In this document: positions 50,850-59,160 of the stretch, piece after piece
How positions within the stretch are numbered: the first letter of the stretch is position 1
Layout: every line of letters starts with the position of its first letter
Assembly: GCF_001693385.1 (NCBI RefSeq)
Contig: NZ_CP016428.1
Coordinates: 2,356,001 to 2,420,000 of the forward strand
Direction: 5' to 3'
DNA: 64,000 nucleotides
DNA from: Bradyrhizobium icense
GTDB lineage: Bacteria; Pseudomonadota; Alphaproteobacteria; Rhizobiales; Xanthobacteraceae
The notes under the pieces: model-generated
Told to the model about the DNA's origin: nothing
Databases searched by the model: none
Seen by the model: only the letters and a program-made list of their open reading frames with translations
Made by a program: the position numbers and the translations under genes

Positions 50850-51020
50850 ATGAGCCAGCCTCGCCGCGTTGAATACTTCGTAAGCATCCAACAGAGTTGC
50901 ATGATCATGCCGCTCTTCCGACAAGGCTACGACACGCTGGTCATCGCGAACACGTTGGCTCTTCCCGAGCATGTGATTGCCAATCTGCTGGCGAAGTTAA
51001 GAGACGAGGGGAGGGGCTAG
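50850..51020 (+). CDS. 56-residue phage protein
   Basis: MSQPRRVEYFVSIQQSCMI ... VIANLLAKLRDEGRG; the second half looks like a short helix-turn-helix (GYDTLVIANTLALPEHVIAN). The stop TAG shares a base with the GTG of the GcrA-like gene, implying coupled translation. Confidence 0.5.
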   Translation: MSQPRRVEYFVSIQQSCMIMPLFRQGYDTLVIANTLALPEHVIANLLAKLRDEGRG

Positions 51021-51538
51021 TGCGGGGGAATGCTTGGACGGAAGAGCGGATAGAGACGCTGAAGCACCTTTGGGATACCGGCTCTTCAGCGGCGGAAATA
51101 GCTGCCGAACTTGGCGGCCTAACCCGCAATGCGGTTCTCGGGAAAATCTTCCGCTTGGGTCTATCCGAATCCAAGGTTCTGCGCGCGGAGAAGATGAGCC
51201 GGGCCATCCAGAAGAGCTGGGAAAAACGCCCGAGGCAGTCGGTGAGGGCAGAACTTCCTCCAAAAATGTCGGCAGAAACCGTGCAGTTGCGCTGTGCTGA
51301 AATCATCCCGCGCAATGTTTCGCTCTACGATCTTGCCGAGGATGATTGCAAATACCCGTACGGCGAGGGCTGCGAGATCACATTCTGCGGCCATCCAAGC
51401 GTAGTCGGGCGGAGCTATTGCGGGCCACACTCCTGGCTAACGGCTGACGTGAGCAAGCGTTCACGGGCAGAGCGCGAAACCTTCCGTCGTGGGAGCCGCG
51501 CAGAGCACAAGCAGAAGCTATTGGAGGCCGCCGAATGA
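51020..51538 (+). CDS. GcrA-family regulator encoded by the prophage
   Basis: 172 residues. The N-terminal GcrA helix-turn-helix is clear (WTEERIETLKHLWDTGSSAA ... TRNAVLGKIFRLGL), as is the Cys-rich C-terminal segment (EDDCKYPYGEGCEITFCGHP ... YCGPHSWL). GcrA proteins bind sigma-70 and CcrM-methylated GANTC sites to control alphaproteobacterial cell-cycle genes. A phage copy could bias host or phage transcription. The GTG start with AGGGG fits; the upstream extension belongs to the preceding gene. Confidence 0.9.
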   Translation: MRGNAWTEERIETLKHLWDTGSSAAEIAAELGGLTRNAVLGKIFRLGLSESKVLRAEKMSRAIQKSWEKRPRQSVRAELPPKMSAETVQLRCAEIIPRNVSLYDLAEDDCKYPYGEGCEITFCGHPSVVGRSYCGPHSWLTADVSKRSRAERETFRRGSRAEHKQKLLEAAE

Positions 51539-51690
51539 GCAAGACCATTGCCAAGCAGTATTTCGAGACACGCGCCGCGGCGCAACGCTGCAAGCCTCGC
51601 TCTGAGCGCAAGACAAAGCTGGAAGAGCGGCTGGCGAATTTGATGCTGCGGCAGCTCCGTATCGAGTGCAAGAAGCGGAGAGCGGCATGA
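51535..51690 (+). CDS. 51-residue basic phage protein
   Basis: MSKTIAKQYFETRAAAQRC ... LANLMLRQLRIECKKRRAA, helical and basic. Overlaps both neighbours by ATGA. Function unknown. Confidence 0.5.
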   Translation: MSKTIAKQYFETRAAAQRCKPRSERKTKLEERLANLMLRQLRIECKKRRAA

Positions 51691-51926
51691 TTGCCAAGAT
51701 CGCATATTTGACGACACCAGGGCCTGACCGTTTCGTCTTCAATTTTCAGGCGTTCGGTTCGGAAGAACTCCAGTCCATTGAGATATCCAAGGCTCATCTC
51801 GCCAACATCATCATTGATGGCACGTCCTTGGCTCTTCGTGAAACCAGTATCCACCGCGTTCCCACCAACACCAACCAAGGGCAACGCGATGACAACCCTA
51901 CCACCGTCGCCGTTCACCAATCCTGA
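51687..51926 (+). CDS. small phage protein, unknown function
   Basis: 79 residues (IAKIAYLTTPGPDRFVFNFQ ... ISKAHLANIIIDGTSLALRE), beta-rich. Start overlaps the previous stop by ATGA; the end overlaps the next gene by 38 nt. Confidence 0.55.
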   Translation: MIAKIAYLTTPGPDRFVFNFQAFGSEELQSIEISKAHLANIIIDGTSLALRETSIHRVPTNTNQGQRDDNPTTVAVHQS

Positions 51927-52074
51927 CCAACTATTCCCCCGCGGCTTCAATCCTGAAGCCTTCCTGGCTGCGATCGAGGAGGGGGCCGAGGAGATCGATG
52001 CGCCGGCATTCATTAGCGATCCGAGCGATGCGTATCTTGAGGCCATCGAGGCCATGCAGGAGTATTTGCGATGA
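51889..52074 (+). CDS. small acidic phage protein
   Basis: 61 residues ([20 protein letters not shown] ... [13 protein letters not shown]), acidic. ATGA overlap with the GapR-like gene. Function unknown. Confidence 0.5.
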   Translation: MTTLPPSPFTNPDQLFPRGFNPEAFLAAIEEGAEEIDAPAFISDPSDAYLEAIEAMQEYLR

Positions 52075-52328
52075 GCGAGCCGAGTGCAGGGCATAACTCG
52101 ATAGCCAAGGACCAACTCAAGGCAATCATCGAGCGTATCGAGCGGCTGGAGGAGGAAAAGTCCGGCATCGCATCCGATATCCGCGATGTCTATGTCGAGG
52201 CCAAGGGCGGCGGCTGGGATGTCAAAACGCTGCGCACCATCGTGCGGATGCGCAAGCAGGACGCCAGTGACCGAGCCGAGCAGGAAGCTGTTCTGGAAAC
52301 CTACATGCACGCATTGGGAATGCTGTGA
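52071..52328 (+). CDS. GapR-family (DUF2312) nucleoid protein
   Basis: 85 residues with the full DUF2312 signature: [54 protein letters not shown]. Caulobacter GapR binds overtwisted DNA and aids replication. A copy directly before the phage replication gene suggests a role in phage DNA structure or replication. Confidence 0.92.
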   Translation: MSEPSAGHNSIAKDQLKAIIERIERLEEEKSGIASDIRDVYVEAKGGGWDVKTLRTIVRMRKQDASDRAEQEAVLETYMHALGML

Positions 52329-52855
52329 AGCCCTGGTTTCGCTTCTATACCGGCGTCGTGGATGATCCCAAGGCGCAGATGCTCTCACCCGAGATGTTCA
52401 AGCATTGGGTGAACGTGCTGTGCATTGCCGGCAAGTACGATGGCGAGCTGCCGCCAATCGCGGTTACGGCTTTCACGTTGCATATGACGGAAGCGAAGGC
52501 CGCTGGCATCCTTGCCAAACTGCATGCGCTCGATCTGCTCGACAAGACAGAGAAGAGTTTCAAGCCGCACAATTGGGACGGCCGCCAGTACAAGGTCGAC
52601 CAAGTCGACAACACGAATGCGGAGCGACAGAAGAACCACAGGCGGCGCAAGCGGGATGAACTGAACGAGCTAAAGGCGTTACGTGACAGTGTACGTAACG
52701 GGCCGTTACGTAACGGCGTTAGTCACGTTACTGCAAAACGGCCAGATACAGATACAGAAAGAATAACTTCTACTGTCTCTGTTGAGAGAGGGCTTGGCAA
52801 GGGGAATGTGTCTCCCGATCTCGGTTCAATCATCAAGCAGAAGGGGTGGGCATGA
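52325..52855 (+). CDS. probable phage replication initiation protein
   Basis: 176 residues from a GTG overlapping the GapR stop. The N-terminal domain ([18 protein letters not shown] ... [18 protein letters not shown]) resembles phage replisome-organiser winged-helix domains; then a basic linker ([18 protein letters not shown]) and a segment encoded by iteron-like DNA repeats ([18 protein letters not shown]). Lambda O likewise carries the origin inside its gene. Function inferred from pattern and position. Confidence 0.65.
   Translation: MKPWFRFYTGVVDDPKAQMLSPEMFKHWVNVLCIAGKYDGELPPIAVTAFTLHMTEAKAAGILAKLHALDLLDKTEKSFKPHNWDGRQYKVDQVDNTNAERQKNHRRRKRDELNELKALRDSVRNGPLRNGVSHVTAKRPDTDTERITSTVSVERGLGKGNVSPDLGSIIKQKGWA
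52678..52731. other. iteron-like cluster, candidate phage origin
   Basis: Within 54 bp the hexamer CGTTAC occurs five times, three on the plus strand (52678, 52704, 52726) and two inverted (52695, 52710), including the palindrome CGTTACGTAACG. An A-rich stretch with GATACAGATACAG follows at 52744-52780. Layout is that of iterons followed by an easily melted region. Confidence 0.5.
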
Positions 52856-53025
52856 GCGACGAAGTGATCAAAAACATCGACCCAAACGCGCTGTACACGG
52901 TTGAGCAGGCTGCACGGCTATTAATGCAGGTTGACCCGAGTTTCACCTATGAGGAAGCGCTGCGGGAGGTCCGCATGGCGCTTTCGTCCGGTGAACTACC
53001 GATTGCTGGATATCTCAGTTCATGA
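52852..53025 (+). CDS. 57-residue phage protein
   Basis: [20 protein letters not shown] ... MALSSGELPIAGYLSS; looks like a small winged or helix-turn-helix adaptor. ATGA overlap with both neighbours. Function unknown. Confidence 0.55.
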   Translation: MSDEVIKNIDPNALYTVEQAARLLMQVDPSFTYEEALREVRMALSSGELPIAGYLSS

Positions 53026-53255
53026 TCCGCGACCCCTCAGACGGCAGCGTGAAGGAAATCAGTCCAAACGCAAATGAAACCAAGGCTGTGCGTGCGAAAA
53101 CGCTGTCCAAGGGAATCACCTCGGGGCTGCCCACACTCGAACCAGAGCAGCTTGTCGAAACCGTCCGCCTACAGCGCTCGCGCGAGTGGCTGAAGGGATA
53201 CCACGACGGCAATGTTAAACCTGAGAGGACCGAGGAATGCACGGGGCAGCAATGA
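53022..53255 (+). CDS. small phage protein, unknown function
   Basis: 77 residues (MIRDPSDGSVKEISPNANET ... EWLKGYHDGNVKPERTEEC). Overlaps neighbours at both ends. No domain recognised. Confidence 0.6.
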   Translation: MIRDPSDGSVKEISPNANETKAVRAKTLSKGITSGLPTLEPEQLVETVRLQRSREWLKGYHDGNVKPERTEECTGQQ

Positions 53256-53854
53256 CATACCAGATCGGCCAGCACGTCGGCTTTGTCGACCTGATCGAGG
53301 AGAAGCGAGCCGAGTTCCAGATCAGCCCGACCTCGCGCTGGTATTGTGCCGTGACCAATCCGAACTGCCAGGCGCGCGCCGCGCTCGGGCTGCACGAATT
53401 GGGATATCGGAGCTTCTACCCGAAGGTTCGGCGCTGGGTCACCCACGCCCGCGTCAGGAAGGCCAAGGATAAGCCGCTGCTCGGCCGCTACATCTTCGTG
53501 GAGGTCGACCCAGAGAACGACCAGCAGTCGTTCTATGCGGTGCGTGCGGTCAACGGAATCGAGGCCATCCTTTCGAAGTGGCAGGAAACCAAGTTCGGCA
53601 TGCGCGTCCAGCCGGCGCCGTTCTGCTCGGATTGGATAGCCAGCATGCGCCTTCGACAAATGGCCGGCGAATGGGACGCGACCCGCGGCACCATCCCGAT
53701 CGGCGCCAGGATCAGGGTTATGGAAGGCGAGTTTGCCAACCAGCTCGCAACGGTCACCGCCAAGGAGGGCCGCCGCGAAAAGACCGTGGTGTTCAAGATC
53801 CACGGCGAGAACCGTTATGGGAAACTGCACATCGGCAACGTGAGGGCTGCATGA
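53252..53854 (+). CDS. NusG/RfaH-like transcription factor
   Basis: 200 residues: NusG N-terminal-like fold (RWYCAVTNPNCQARAALGLH ... LLGRYIFVEVDPEN) and a KOW domain (IPIGARIRVMEGEFANQLAT). It likely acts on elongating RNA polymerase as an antiterminator for the late genes that begin 270 nt further on. Start chosen at the ATG overlapping the previous stop; an ATG five codons earlier is possible. Confidence 0.85.
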   Translation: MTYQIGQHVGFVDLIEEKRAEFQISPTSRWYCAVTNPNCQARAALGLHELGYRSFYPKVRRWVTHARVRKAKDKPLLGRYIFVEVDPENDQQSFYAVRAVNGIEAILSKWQETKFGMRVQPAPFCSDWIASMRLRQMAGEWDATRGTIPIGARIRVMEGEFANQLATVTAKEGRREKTVVFKIHGENRYGKLHIGNVRAA

Positions 53855-54018
53855 GTGAGACGGTCGACAACCCAACTCTCACGGAGAAGGCGCAATTGGT
53901 GCGGGTGACCCTCGAGCGCGCCGCCGTACGCATTGAGCGAGCCCAGGGAAATCGGGTCTATAAATCGGCGTTCAAAGCGGCAGCAAAAATAATCAGGGAA
54001 ATGAAACCAGAGGCTTGA
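53851..54018 (+). CDS. 55-residue phage protein
   Basis: MSETVDNPTLTEKAQLVRV ... FKAAAKIIREMKPEA, helical and basic. ATGA overlap with the NusG-like gene. Function unknown. Confidence 0.5.
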   Translation: MSETVDNPTLTEKAQLVRVTLERAAVRIERAQGNRVYKSAFKAAAKIIREMKPEA

Positions 54019-54125
54019 ATGCTTAGCACAAATCAGTTCGTTCTGATTTCCGGCCGATGAACGTTTCACCCGCCGGGCGGCTTGTGCCCGCTGAATAAAA
54101 TTCAAACAATCAAACGGAATTCAAA

Positions 54126-54464
54126 ATGGCCCGAGGCGGAGCGCGCAAGGGCGCCGGCCGAAAGCCGGGTGCCTCAACAAGGGTAAATCAGGCCGCGCGA
54201 GAACAGGCGCTGGCTTCTGGTATCAGCCCTCTCGATTACATGCTGACGCTGCTGCGCGATCGGGACTTGCCGCGGGCAGATCGATTTGAGGCGGCCAAGG
54301 CCGCAGCGCCCTATGTGCATGCCCGCCTAGCTGCCGTTGAGCATTCCGGCAGCGTCGGCATCAAGCGCGCAACCGAAGTGAGCGACGATGAACTTGCGCA
54401 TATCGCCGCAGGAAGCAGCGAAGGAACTGCTGAAGCGCCGATCGATCCGGCGCAGCTTAACTGA
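54126..54464 (+). CDS. small terminase subunit-like protein
   Basis: 112 residues beginning MARGGARKGAGRKPGAS, a basic N-terminus common to phage small terminase or DNA-packaging proteins, followed by helices (ISPLDYMLTLLRDRDLPRAD). It directly precedes the large terminase gene and overlaps it by 77 nt. Expected to recognise phage DNA for packaging. Confidence 0.7.
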   Translation: MARGGARKGAGRKPGASTRVNQAAREQALASGISPLDYMLTLLRDRDLPRADRFEAAKAAAPYVHARLAAVEHSGSVGIKRATEVSDDELAHIAAGSSEGTAEAPIDPAQLN

Positions 54465-55845
54465 ATGGTGCCGGTACGCGGGCTTTGAGCCGGCCGCGCA
54501 TCACCGTTTGCTGCTTGAGAAGCTTGAAGAGGTCTCAGTCGGCAAGACGGATAGACTGGCGATCTTCATGCCGCCAGGTGCCGCCAAATCGACCTACGGA
54601 AGCATTCTGTATGCGCCGTGGCATTTTGCCCAGCACCCGGATCACTGCGTCATCGCCGCTTCGCACACTGCGGAGCTTGCGGAGAAATGGGGCAGGCGAG
54701 TCCGAAACCTTGTTGCAGAGCACTCGCTGATTTTGGGGGTTGGGCTTGCAACTGACAGCCAAGCTGCTGGTAGATGGGAAACCAATCGCGGAGGAGAGTA
54801 TTTCGCGGCTGGCGTTGGAGGGGCTATCGCCGGACGACGCGCGGACCTTGTGGTTATTGATGACCCGGTACGAAGTCGCGAAGATGCCGACAGCGAGTTG
54901 GTGCGTGACAAGACATGGGACTGGTACAAATCAGACCTGTACACTCGCCTTAAACCAGGCGGGCGCATCGTCCTGATCCAGACTCGATGGCACGAGGACG
55001 ACCTTGCCGGCCGTTTGCTGGCTGATATGGCGGCCGGCGGTGACCGCTGGGAGGTTATTTCGCTCCCTGCCTTGGCAGAGCATGGTGACCCGCTCGGGCG
55101 CACTGTTGGTCAGCCGCTGTGGCCTGAGTGGGAAGATGAAGAGAACTTGGCGCGCAAGCGTCGTGCTGTCGGGCCTCGTGACTGGTCTGCGCTTTACCAG
55201 CAGCGACCAGCGCCCGAGGAGGGCGATTACTTCAAGGCAGAGTGGCTGAGACCATACGAGAAAGCGCCGGACCCGAAAACACTCCGGGTCTATGGCGGCT
55301 CTGACTACGCGGTGACGGCGGACGGCGGGGATTTTACTTGCCATGTGGTTGTCGGACTTGATCCTGAAGGTCGCATGTATCTGCTTGATCTATGGCGCAA
55401 GCAGGCGGCATCGGACGTCTGGGTCGAAGCGTTCTGCGACCTCGTGAATCAGTGGAAGCCGATGGGATGGGCGGAAGAACAGGGCCAGATCAAGTCCGGC
55501 GTTGGCCCTTTCCTTGATCGGAGGCAGCGGGAGCGCAGGGCGTATGTCGCTCGCGAGCAATTCCCGACCCGAGGCGACAAGGCTGTCAGAGCGCAGTCCA
55601 TTCGCGGCCGCATGGCGCTGGAGGGGCTTTACGTGCCGGTCAATGCAACTTGGTACCCGGACCTCAGAAGCGAACTGCTGAGCTTCCCAGCCGGCAAGCA
55701 CGACGATCAGGTCGACGCGCTCGGACTCGTCGGCCAGTTGCTCGACCGTATGCTGCTGGGGACAAAGCCGAAGCCGACCGAAAAGCCGCGGGTCGACCGC
55801 TGGGATCGTGAGCCGACCAACGAACTGAACTGGAAAACCGCCTGA
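54388..55845 (+). CDS. terL: terminase large subunit
   Basis: 485 residues. ATPase: Walker A-like MPPGAAKST (61-69), Walker B LVVIDD (154-159), coupling region LIQTRWHEDDLAG. Nuclease: GGSDYAVTADGGD with Asp306, and the C-terminal HDDQVDALG. It drives DNA into the prohead and cuts the concatemer. It ends one base into the portal gene. Confidence 0.95.
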   Translation: MNLRISPQEAAKELLKRRSIRRSLTEWCRYAGFEPAAHHRLLLEKLEEVSVGKTDRLAIFMPPGAAKSTYGSILYAPWHFAQHPDHCVIAASHTAELAEKWGRRVRNLVAEHSLILGVGLATDSQAAGRWETNRGGEYFAAGVGGAIAGRRADLVVIDDPVRSREDADSELVRDKTWDWYKSDLYTRLKPGGRIVLIQTRWHEDDLAGRLLADMAAGGDRWEVISLPALAEHGDPLGRTVGQPLWPEWEDEENLARKRRAVGPRDWSALYQQRPAPEEGDYFKAEWLRPYEKAPDPKTLRVYGGSDYAVTADGGDFTCHVVVGLDPEGRMYLLDLWRKQAASDVWVEAFCDLVNQWKPMGWAEEQGQIKSGVGPFLDRRQRERRAYVAREQFPTRGDKAVRAQSIRGRMALEGLYVPVNATWYPDLRSELLSFPAGKHDDQVDALGLVGQLLDRMLLGTKPKPTEKPRVDRWDREPTNELNWKTA

Positions 55846-57908
55846 TGGCTTCAAGCGCCGTGGCCTACCGCAACGACACTGCAGACGAGTTGCCACGGGA
55901 AAGCCTGCTCGATGTTGCCGACCTCGTCCGCATGTTCGAGGAAAGCGAGGAGAGCACATACGAGGCCCGCCAGCTATCCGAGCGCGACCGCGACTATGTG
56001 GACAACAAGCAGCTCACGGAAGAGGAACTGGCAACGCTGAAAAAGCGCGGCCAGCCGCCCCAGATCGACAACCGGATCAAGACCAAGATCGATTATCTGG
56101 TCGGGCTCGAGAAGCAGCAGCGGATTGACCCCAAGGCCCTGCCGCGGACCCCGATTCACGAGGTCGACGCCGACGGCGCAACGCAGGCACTTCGGTACGT
56201 CGCCGAGACAGAGAATTTCGACGCCAAGCGCTCGGGTGTGTGGCGCAACATGCTGGTGGAAGGCGCTGGCGGGATCGGTGTTTCGGTCTCGGAGGCGATC
56301 GGCTACAACGGCCAGCCCGGCATCGAGGTCAAGCTGCGCCGCTATGCGTGGGATCGCATCTTCTGGGACCCGCATTCAAGCGAAACTGATTTCTCGGACG
56401 CCGGCTATCTCGGCGTGGTCGTCTGGATGGACTATGACGACGCCGTGGCGATGTACGGCGATGAACAGGGCGCCGTGGAAGCGCTGGACACAACGCTGTC
56501 GACCGCCCCGTCACAGACCTATGACGACAAGCCGAAATTCACGCTCTGGGCCGACAAGAAGCGCAAGCGGGTTCGCATCTGCCAAATCTGGATCAAGAAG
56601 GCCGAGCAGTGGCATTTCGCTGAGTATACCAAGGGCGGCATCCTGAAGGCAGGGCCATCGCCCTACATGACTGACAAGGGCGAAAGCGACTGCGAACTGT
56701 TCTTCCAGTCCGCCTATGTCGACCGCGACAATAACCGCTACGGCCTCGTGCGTGAGATGATCACGCTGCAGGACGGCATCAACAAGCGGCACTCAAAGGC
56801 GCTGCACCTGCTCAATTCCAAGACGGTGCGCGCGAAAAAGGGCGCCGTGGATGATGTGGAGAAGGCCCGGCGCGAGATTCACCGGCCGGAAGGCTGGCTT
56901 GAAGTTAACGATCTGGGCTTGCCCGTCAACGAGACGCTGCAGATCGACAGCAATACCGATTTGGCCGCGGCCCAGCTCGGGCTGCTCCAGGAAGCAAAGA
57001 ACGCAATCGACCTGAAGGGGCCGAACGCTACCCAGATGGGTGACAAGACGCAAGGCTCCAGCGCTGCGTCCGGTAAGGCCATCCTGGCCAGCCAGCAGGG
57101 CGGCATGATCTCGCTCGGGGACTTGCTCGATAACCTGCGCCATCTCGATCGCCGCGTGTTCCGCGCGGTGTGGGCGCGCATCCGGCAGTTCTGGACTACA
57201 GAGAAGTGGATTCGTGTCACCGACGATGAGCGGAATATCAAGTGGGTTGGCATGAACCTCGACCCCGAGAAGATGCAGCAATTGCAGGCGCAGGCCCAGC
57301 AGAACCCGCAGGTCGCGGCCAAGATCGGCGGCATTATCGCGAGTATTGCTGAACTCGACTGCGACATCATCATCGACGAAGTTCCGGACGTGATCGCGTC
57401 TCAGGAGCAGTTCGCGATGCTGGTCGACCTGAAGAAGATGGACGCCAACAATGAATTGCCGTTCCGCGCGCTGGTTCAGGCCTCGAGCATCAAGGACAAG
57501 TCCAAGATGCTGGATGAGATGGACAAGGCCAAGCAGCCGAACCCGCAGGTCGAACAGCTCAAGTTGCGCGGCGCCGTGGCCGAGGTAGCGGAGACGGAAT
57601 CCAAGGCTGCGCTGAACATGGCCAAGGCGCGCGAGGCCGGCATGCCCGACCAGGCCGCGCCCATGCAGCCCCCGGAGCAAGAGATTCCGATGGAGGTTCA
57701 GATCCAGCAAGCGATTGCCGAGATCATGGAGCGGCACGCAAGCGCGAAACAGAAGAACGCCGCGGCGCACAAGACGATGGTTGAAGCCGATCTGGCGCCG
57801 GCCAAGGCCGAGCATGACGCCAGTCTGGCCGAGGCCAATTTCGCACAGGGCATCAAGGACCGAGACGCCGATCGCAAGATCGCCGCGAAACAGAAGGTTG
57901 GCGCATAA
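55845..57908 (+). CDS. portal protein, P22-like
   Basis: 687 residues, typical size for the P22 portal. Stretches such as PPQIDNRIKTKIDYLVGLEK, WDRIFWDPHSSETDFSDAGY, NRYGLVREMITLQDGINKRH and QGSSAASGKAILASQQGG match P22-type portals. The C-terminal 150 residues are a charged helical barrel-like tail. It forms the dodecameric DNA channel at the head vertex. Confidence 0.9.
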   Translation: MASSAVAYRNDTADELPRESLLDVADLVRMFEESEESTYEARQLSERDRDYVDNKQLTEEELATLKKRGQPPQIDNRIKTKIDYLVGLEKQQRIDPKALPRTPIHEVDADGATQALRYVAETENFDAKRSGVWRNMLVEGAGGIGVSVSEAIGYNGQPGIEVKLRRYAWDRIFWDPHSSETDFSDAGYLGVVVWMDYDDAVAMYGDEQGAVEALDTTLSTAPSQTYDDKPKFTLWADKKRKRVRICQIWIKKAEQWHFAEYTKGGILKAGPSPYMTDKGESDCELFFQSAYVDRDNNRYGLVREMITLQDGINKRHSKALHLLNSKTVRAKKGAVDDVEKARREIHRPEGWLEVNDLGLPVNETLQIDSNTDLAAAQLGLLQEAKNAIDLKGPNATQMGDKTQGSSAASGKAILASQQGGMISLGDLLDNLRHLDRRVFRAVWARIRQFWTTEKWIRVTDDERNIKWVGMNLDPEKMQQLQAQAQQNPQVAAKIGGIIASIAELDCDIIIDEVPDVIASQEQFAMLVDLKKMDANNELPFRALVQASSIKDKSKMLDEMDKAKQPNPQVEQLKLRGAVAEVAETESKAALNMAKAREAGMPDQAAPMQPPEQEIPMEVQIQQAIAEIMERHASAKQKNAAAHKTMVEADLAPAKAEHDASLAEANFAQGIKDRDADRKIAAKQKVGA

Positions 57909-58204
57909 TGGCTACGGCATGGATTCGCTGCTATTCAAGCGTGAAGAACTTCGGCGCCATTCAGGTTTGTGAGGAGCCCGGGACCGATCTTGCCAACGTC
58001 ACATTTTCGACCACGGAGAGGTCAGTAGTCATCCCCGAGGGCGTGAAATACGTCGGGATCAGCGCGAGCGCTGACTTTCACTATAAGGTTGGTGGCTCGA
58101 CCGTTACCGCCGCTACGACCGACCTCAAGGTCAGCTCTAGCAATGCACCATACTTCGTTGGTGTGTCGCCTGGGCAGTACATCGCGTTTATCGCCGCTGC
58201 CTAA
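57908..58204 (+). CDS. small beta-rich structural protein, unknown
   Basis: 98 residues (RSVVIPEGVKYVGISASADF, APYFVGVSPGQYIAFIAA), beta-sandwich-like. Located between portal and scaffold; possibly a decoration or head-fibre-like protein. No family match recognised. Confidence 0.6.
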   Translation: MATAWIRCYSSVKNFGAIQVCEEPGTDLANVTFSTTERSVVIPEGVKYVGISASADFHYKVGGSTVTAATTDLKVSSSNAPYFVGVSPGQYIAFIAAA

Positions 58205-58311
58205 CGAGATCCCGGTCGCCGCGGGTTAACGGGCGTTCTGGAGCATGACCATTCAACATGCGCTGCCGCCGGGCATCGGGCGTATGTGACCTAGCACACA
58301 AACAGGAAGCC

Positions 58312-59124
58312 ATGAGCAACGATCTGGAGAGCATTCTCTCCGGGCAGCAATCTGCTGCGCCGGAGCCCGAGCAGGAACAGGTAACGCAGGCTGCGGCGGC
58401 TGAGGGCGAAGGCCAACAGGAGCAGCAGCAGACCGGAGCAACAGAGCAGGAAGGCCAGCAGCAGACCCGAACGGTCCCGCATGAGGCCCTTCATGCCGAG
58501 AAGCAGAAGGTCAAGCGCTACACGGAAGAGGTTGCGGAGTTTCGCCGGGCCAACGAGACGCTTCAGCGTCAGGTCAGCGAGCTTTTGCAGCGTGTTCCGG
58601 TTCAGAAGCAGGAAGCCCCTCAAGCGCCTGATTTCTTTGAGGACCCGAGTGCGGCGACGCGGCACGAAGTGCGGCAGACCGTTTCTCCCCAGTTCGATCA
58701 GATCAATCAGACGCTCCTCGCATTCGCCAAGGACAACGCGATCACTCGGTTTTCCGAGGAGGCGGTGAACGAGGCGGAAAGCGCCTTCATCAGCGCGATG
58801 CAGAGCGGCAAGCTCGATCAGGGTGACTACCAGAAAGTTGTCAGCAGCCCGAACCGCTATGCGGCGGCTGTTCAGTGGCACAAGCGCCAAATCGCTCAAG
58901 CGGAGATCGGCGACGATCCGGCGGCCTTCAGGGCCAGGCTGGAAGCCGAGCTGCGCGAGAAGATCCTGGCCGAACAAGGTGGGCAGCAACAGGCGCAGCA
59001 GCGTCAGCCTGTCATGCCCTCGAACATGGCGGCAGCTCGGAATGTCGGCGCCAGAAGCGGCCCGGCGTGGGGCGGTCCGTCGCCCATCCAAGACATTTTC
59101 GACCGATCAAGACAGACGGGTTAA
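58312..59124 (+). CDS. scaffold protein
   Basis: 270 residues, Gln/Glu-rich N-terminus (QEQVTQAAAAEGEGQQEQ), long coiled coil (EEVAEFRRANETLQRQVSEL) and a helical C-terminus. Composition and position before the capsid gene fit a head-assembly scaffold. The ATG follows AGGAAG; 18 upstream codons are excluded. Confidence 0.75.
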   Translation: MSNDLESILSGQQSAAPEPEQEQVTQAAAAEGEGQQEQQQTGATEQEGQQQTRTVPHEALHAEKQKVKRYTEEVAEFRRANETLQRQVSELLQRVPVQKQEAPQAPDFFEDPSAATRHEVRQTVSPQFDQINQTLLAFAKDNAITRFSEEAVNEAESAFISAMQSGKLDQGDYQKVVSSPNRYAAAVQWHKRQIAQAEIGDDPAAFRARLEAELREKILAEQGGQQQAQQRQPVMPSNMAAARNVGARSGPAWGGPSPIQDIFDRSRQTG

Positions 59125-59160
59125 GGCCCGTCCTTCGGTCGTTGAAAGGAAACCACGACC

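Noticed and set aside
56793..57815. 340-codon minus-strand frame
   Set aside because: Antisense to the portal gene; Leu/Arg/His-rich shadow composition.
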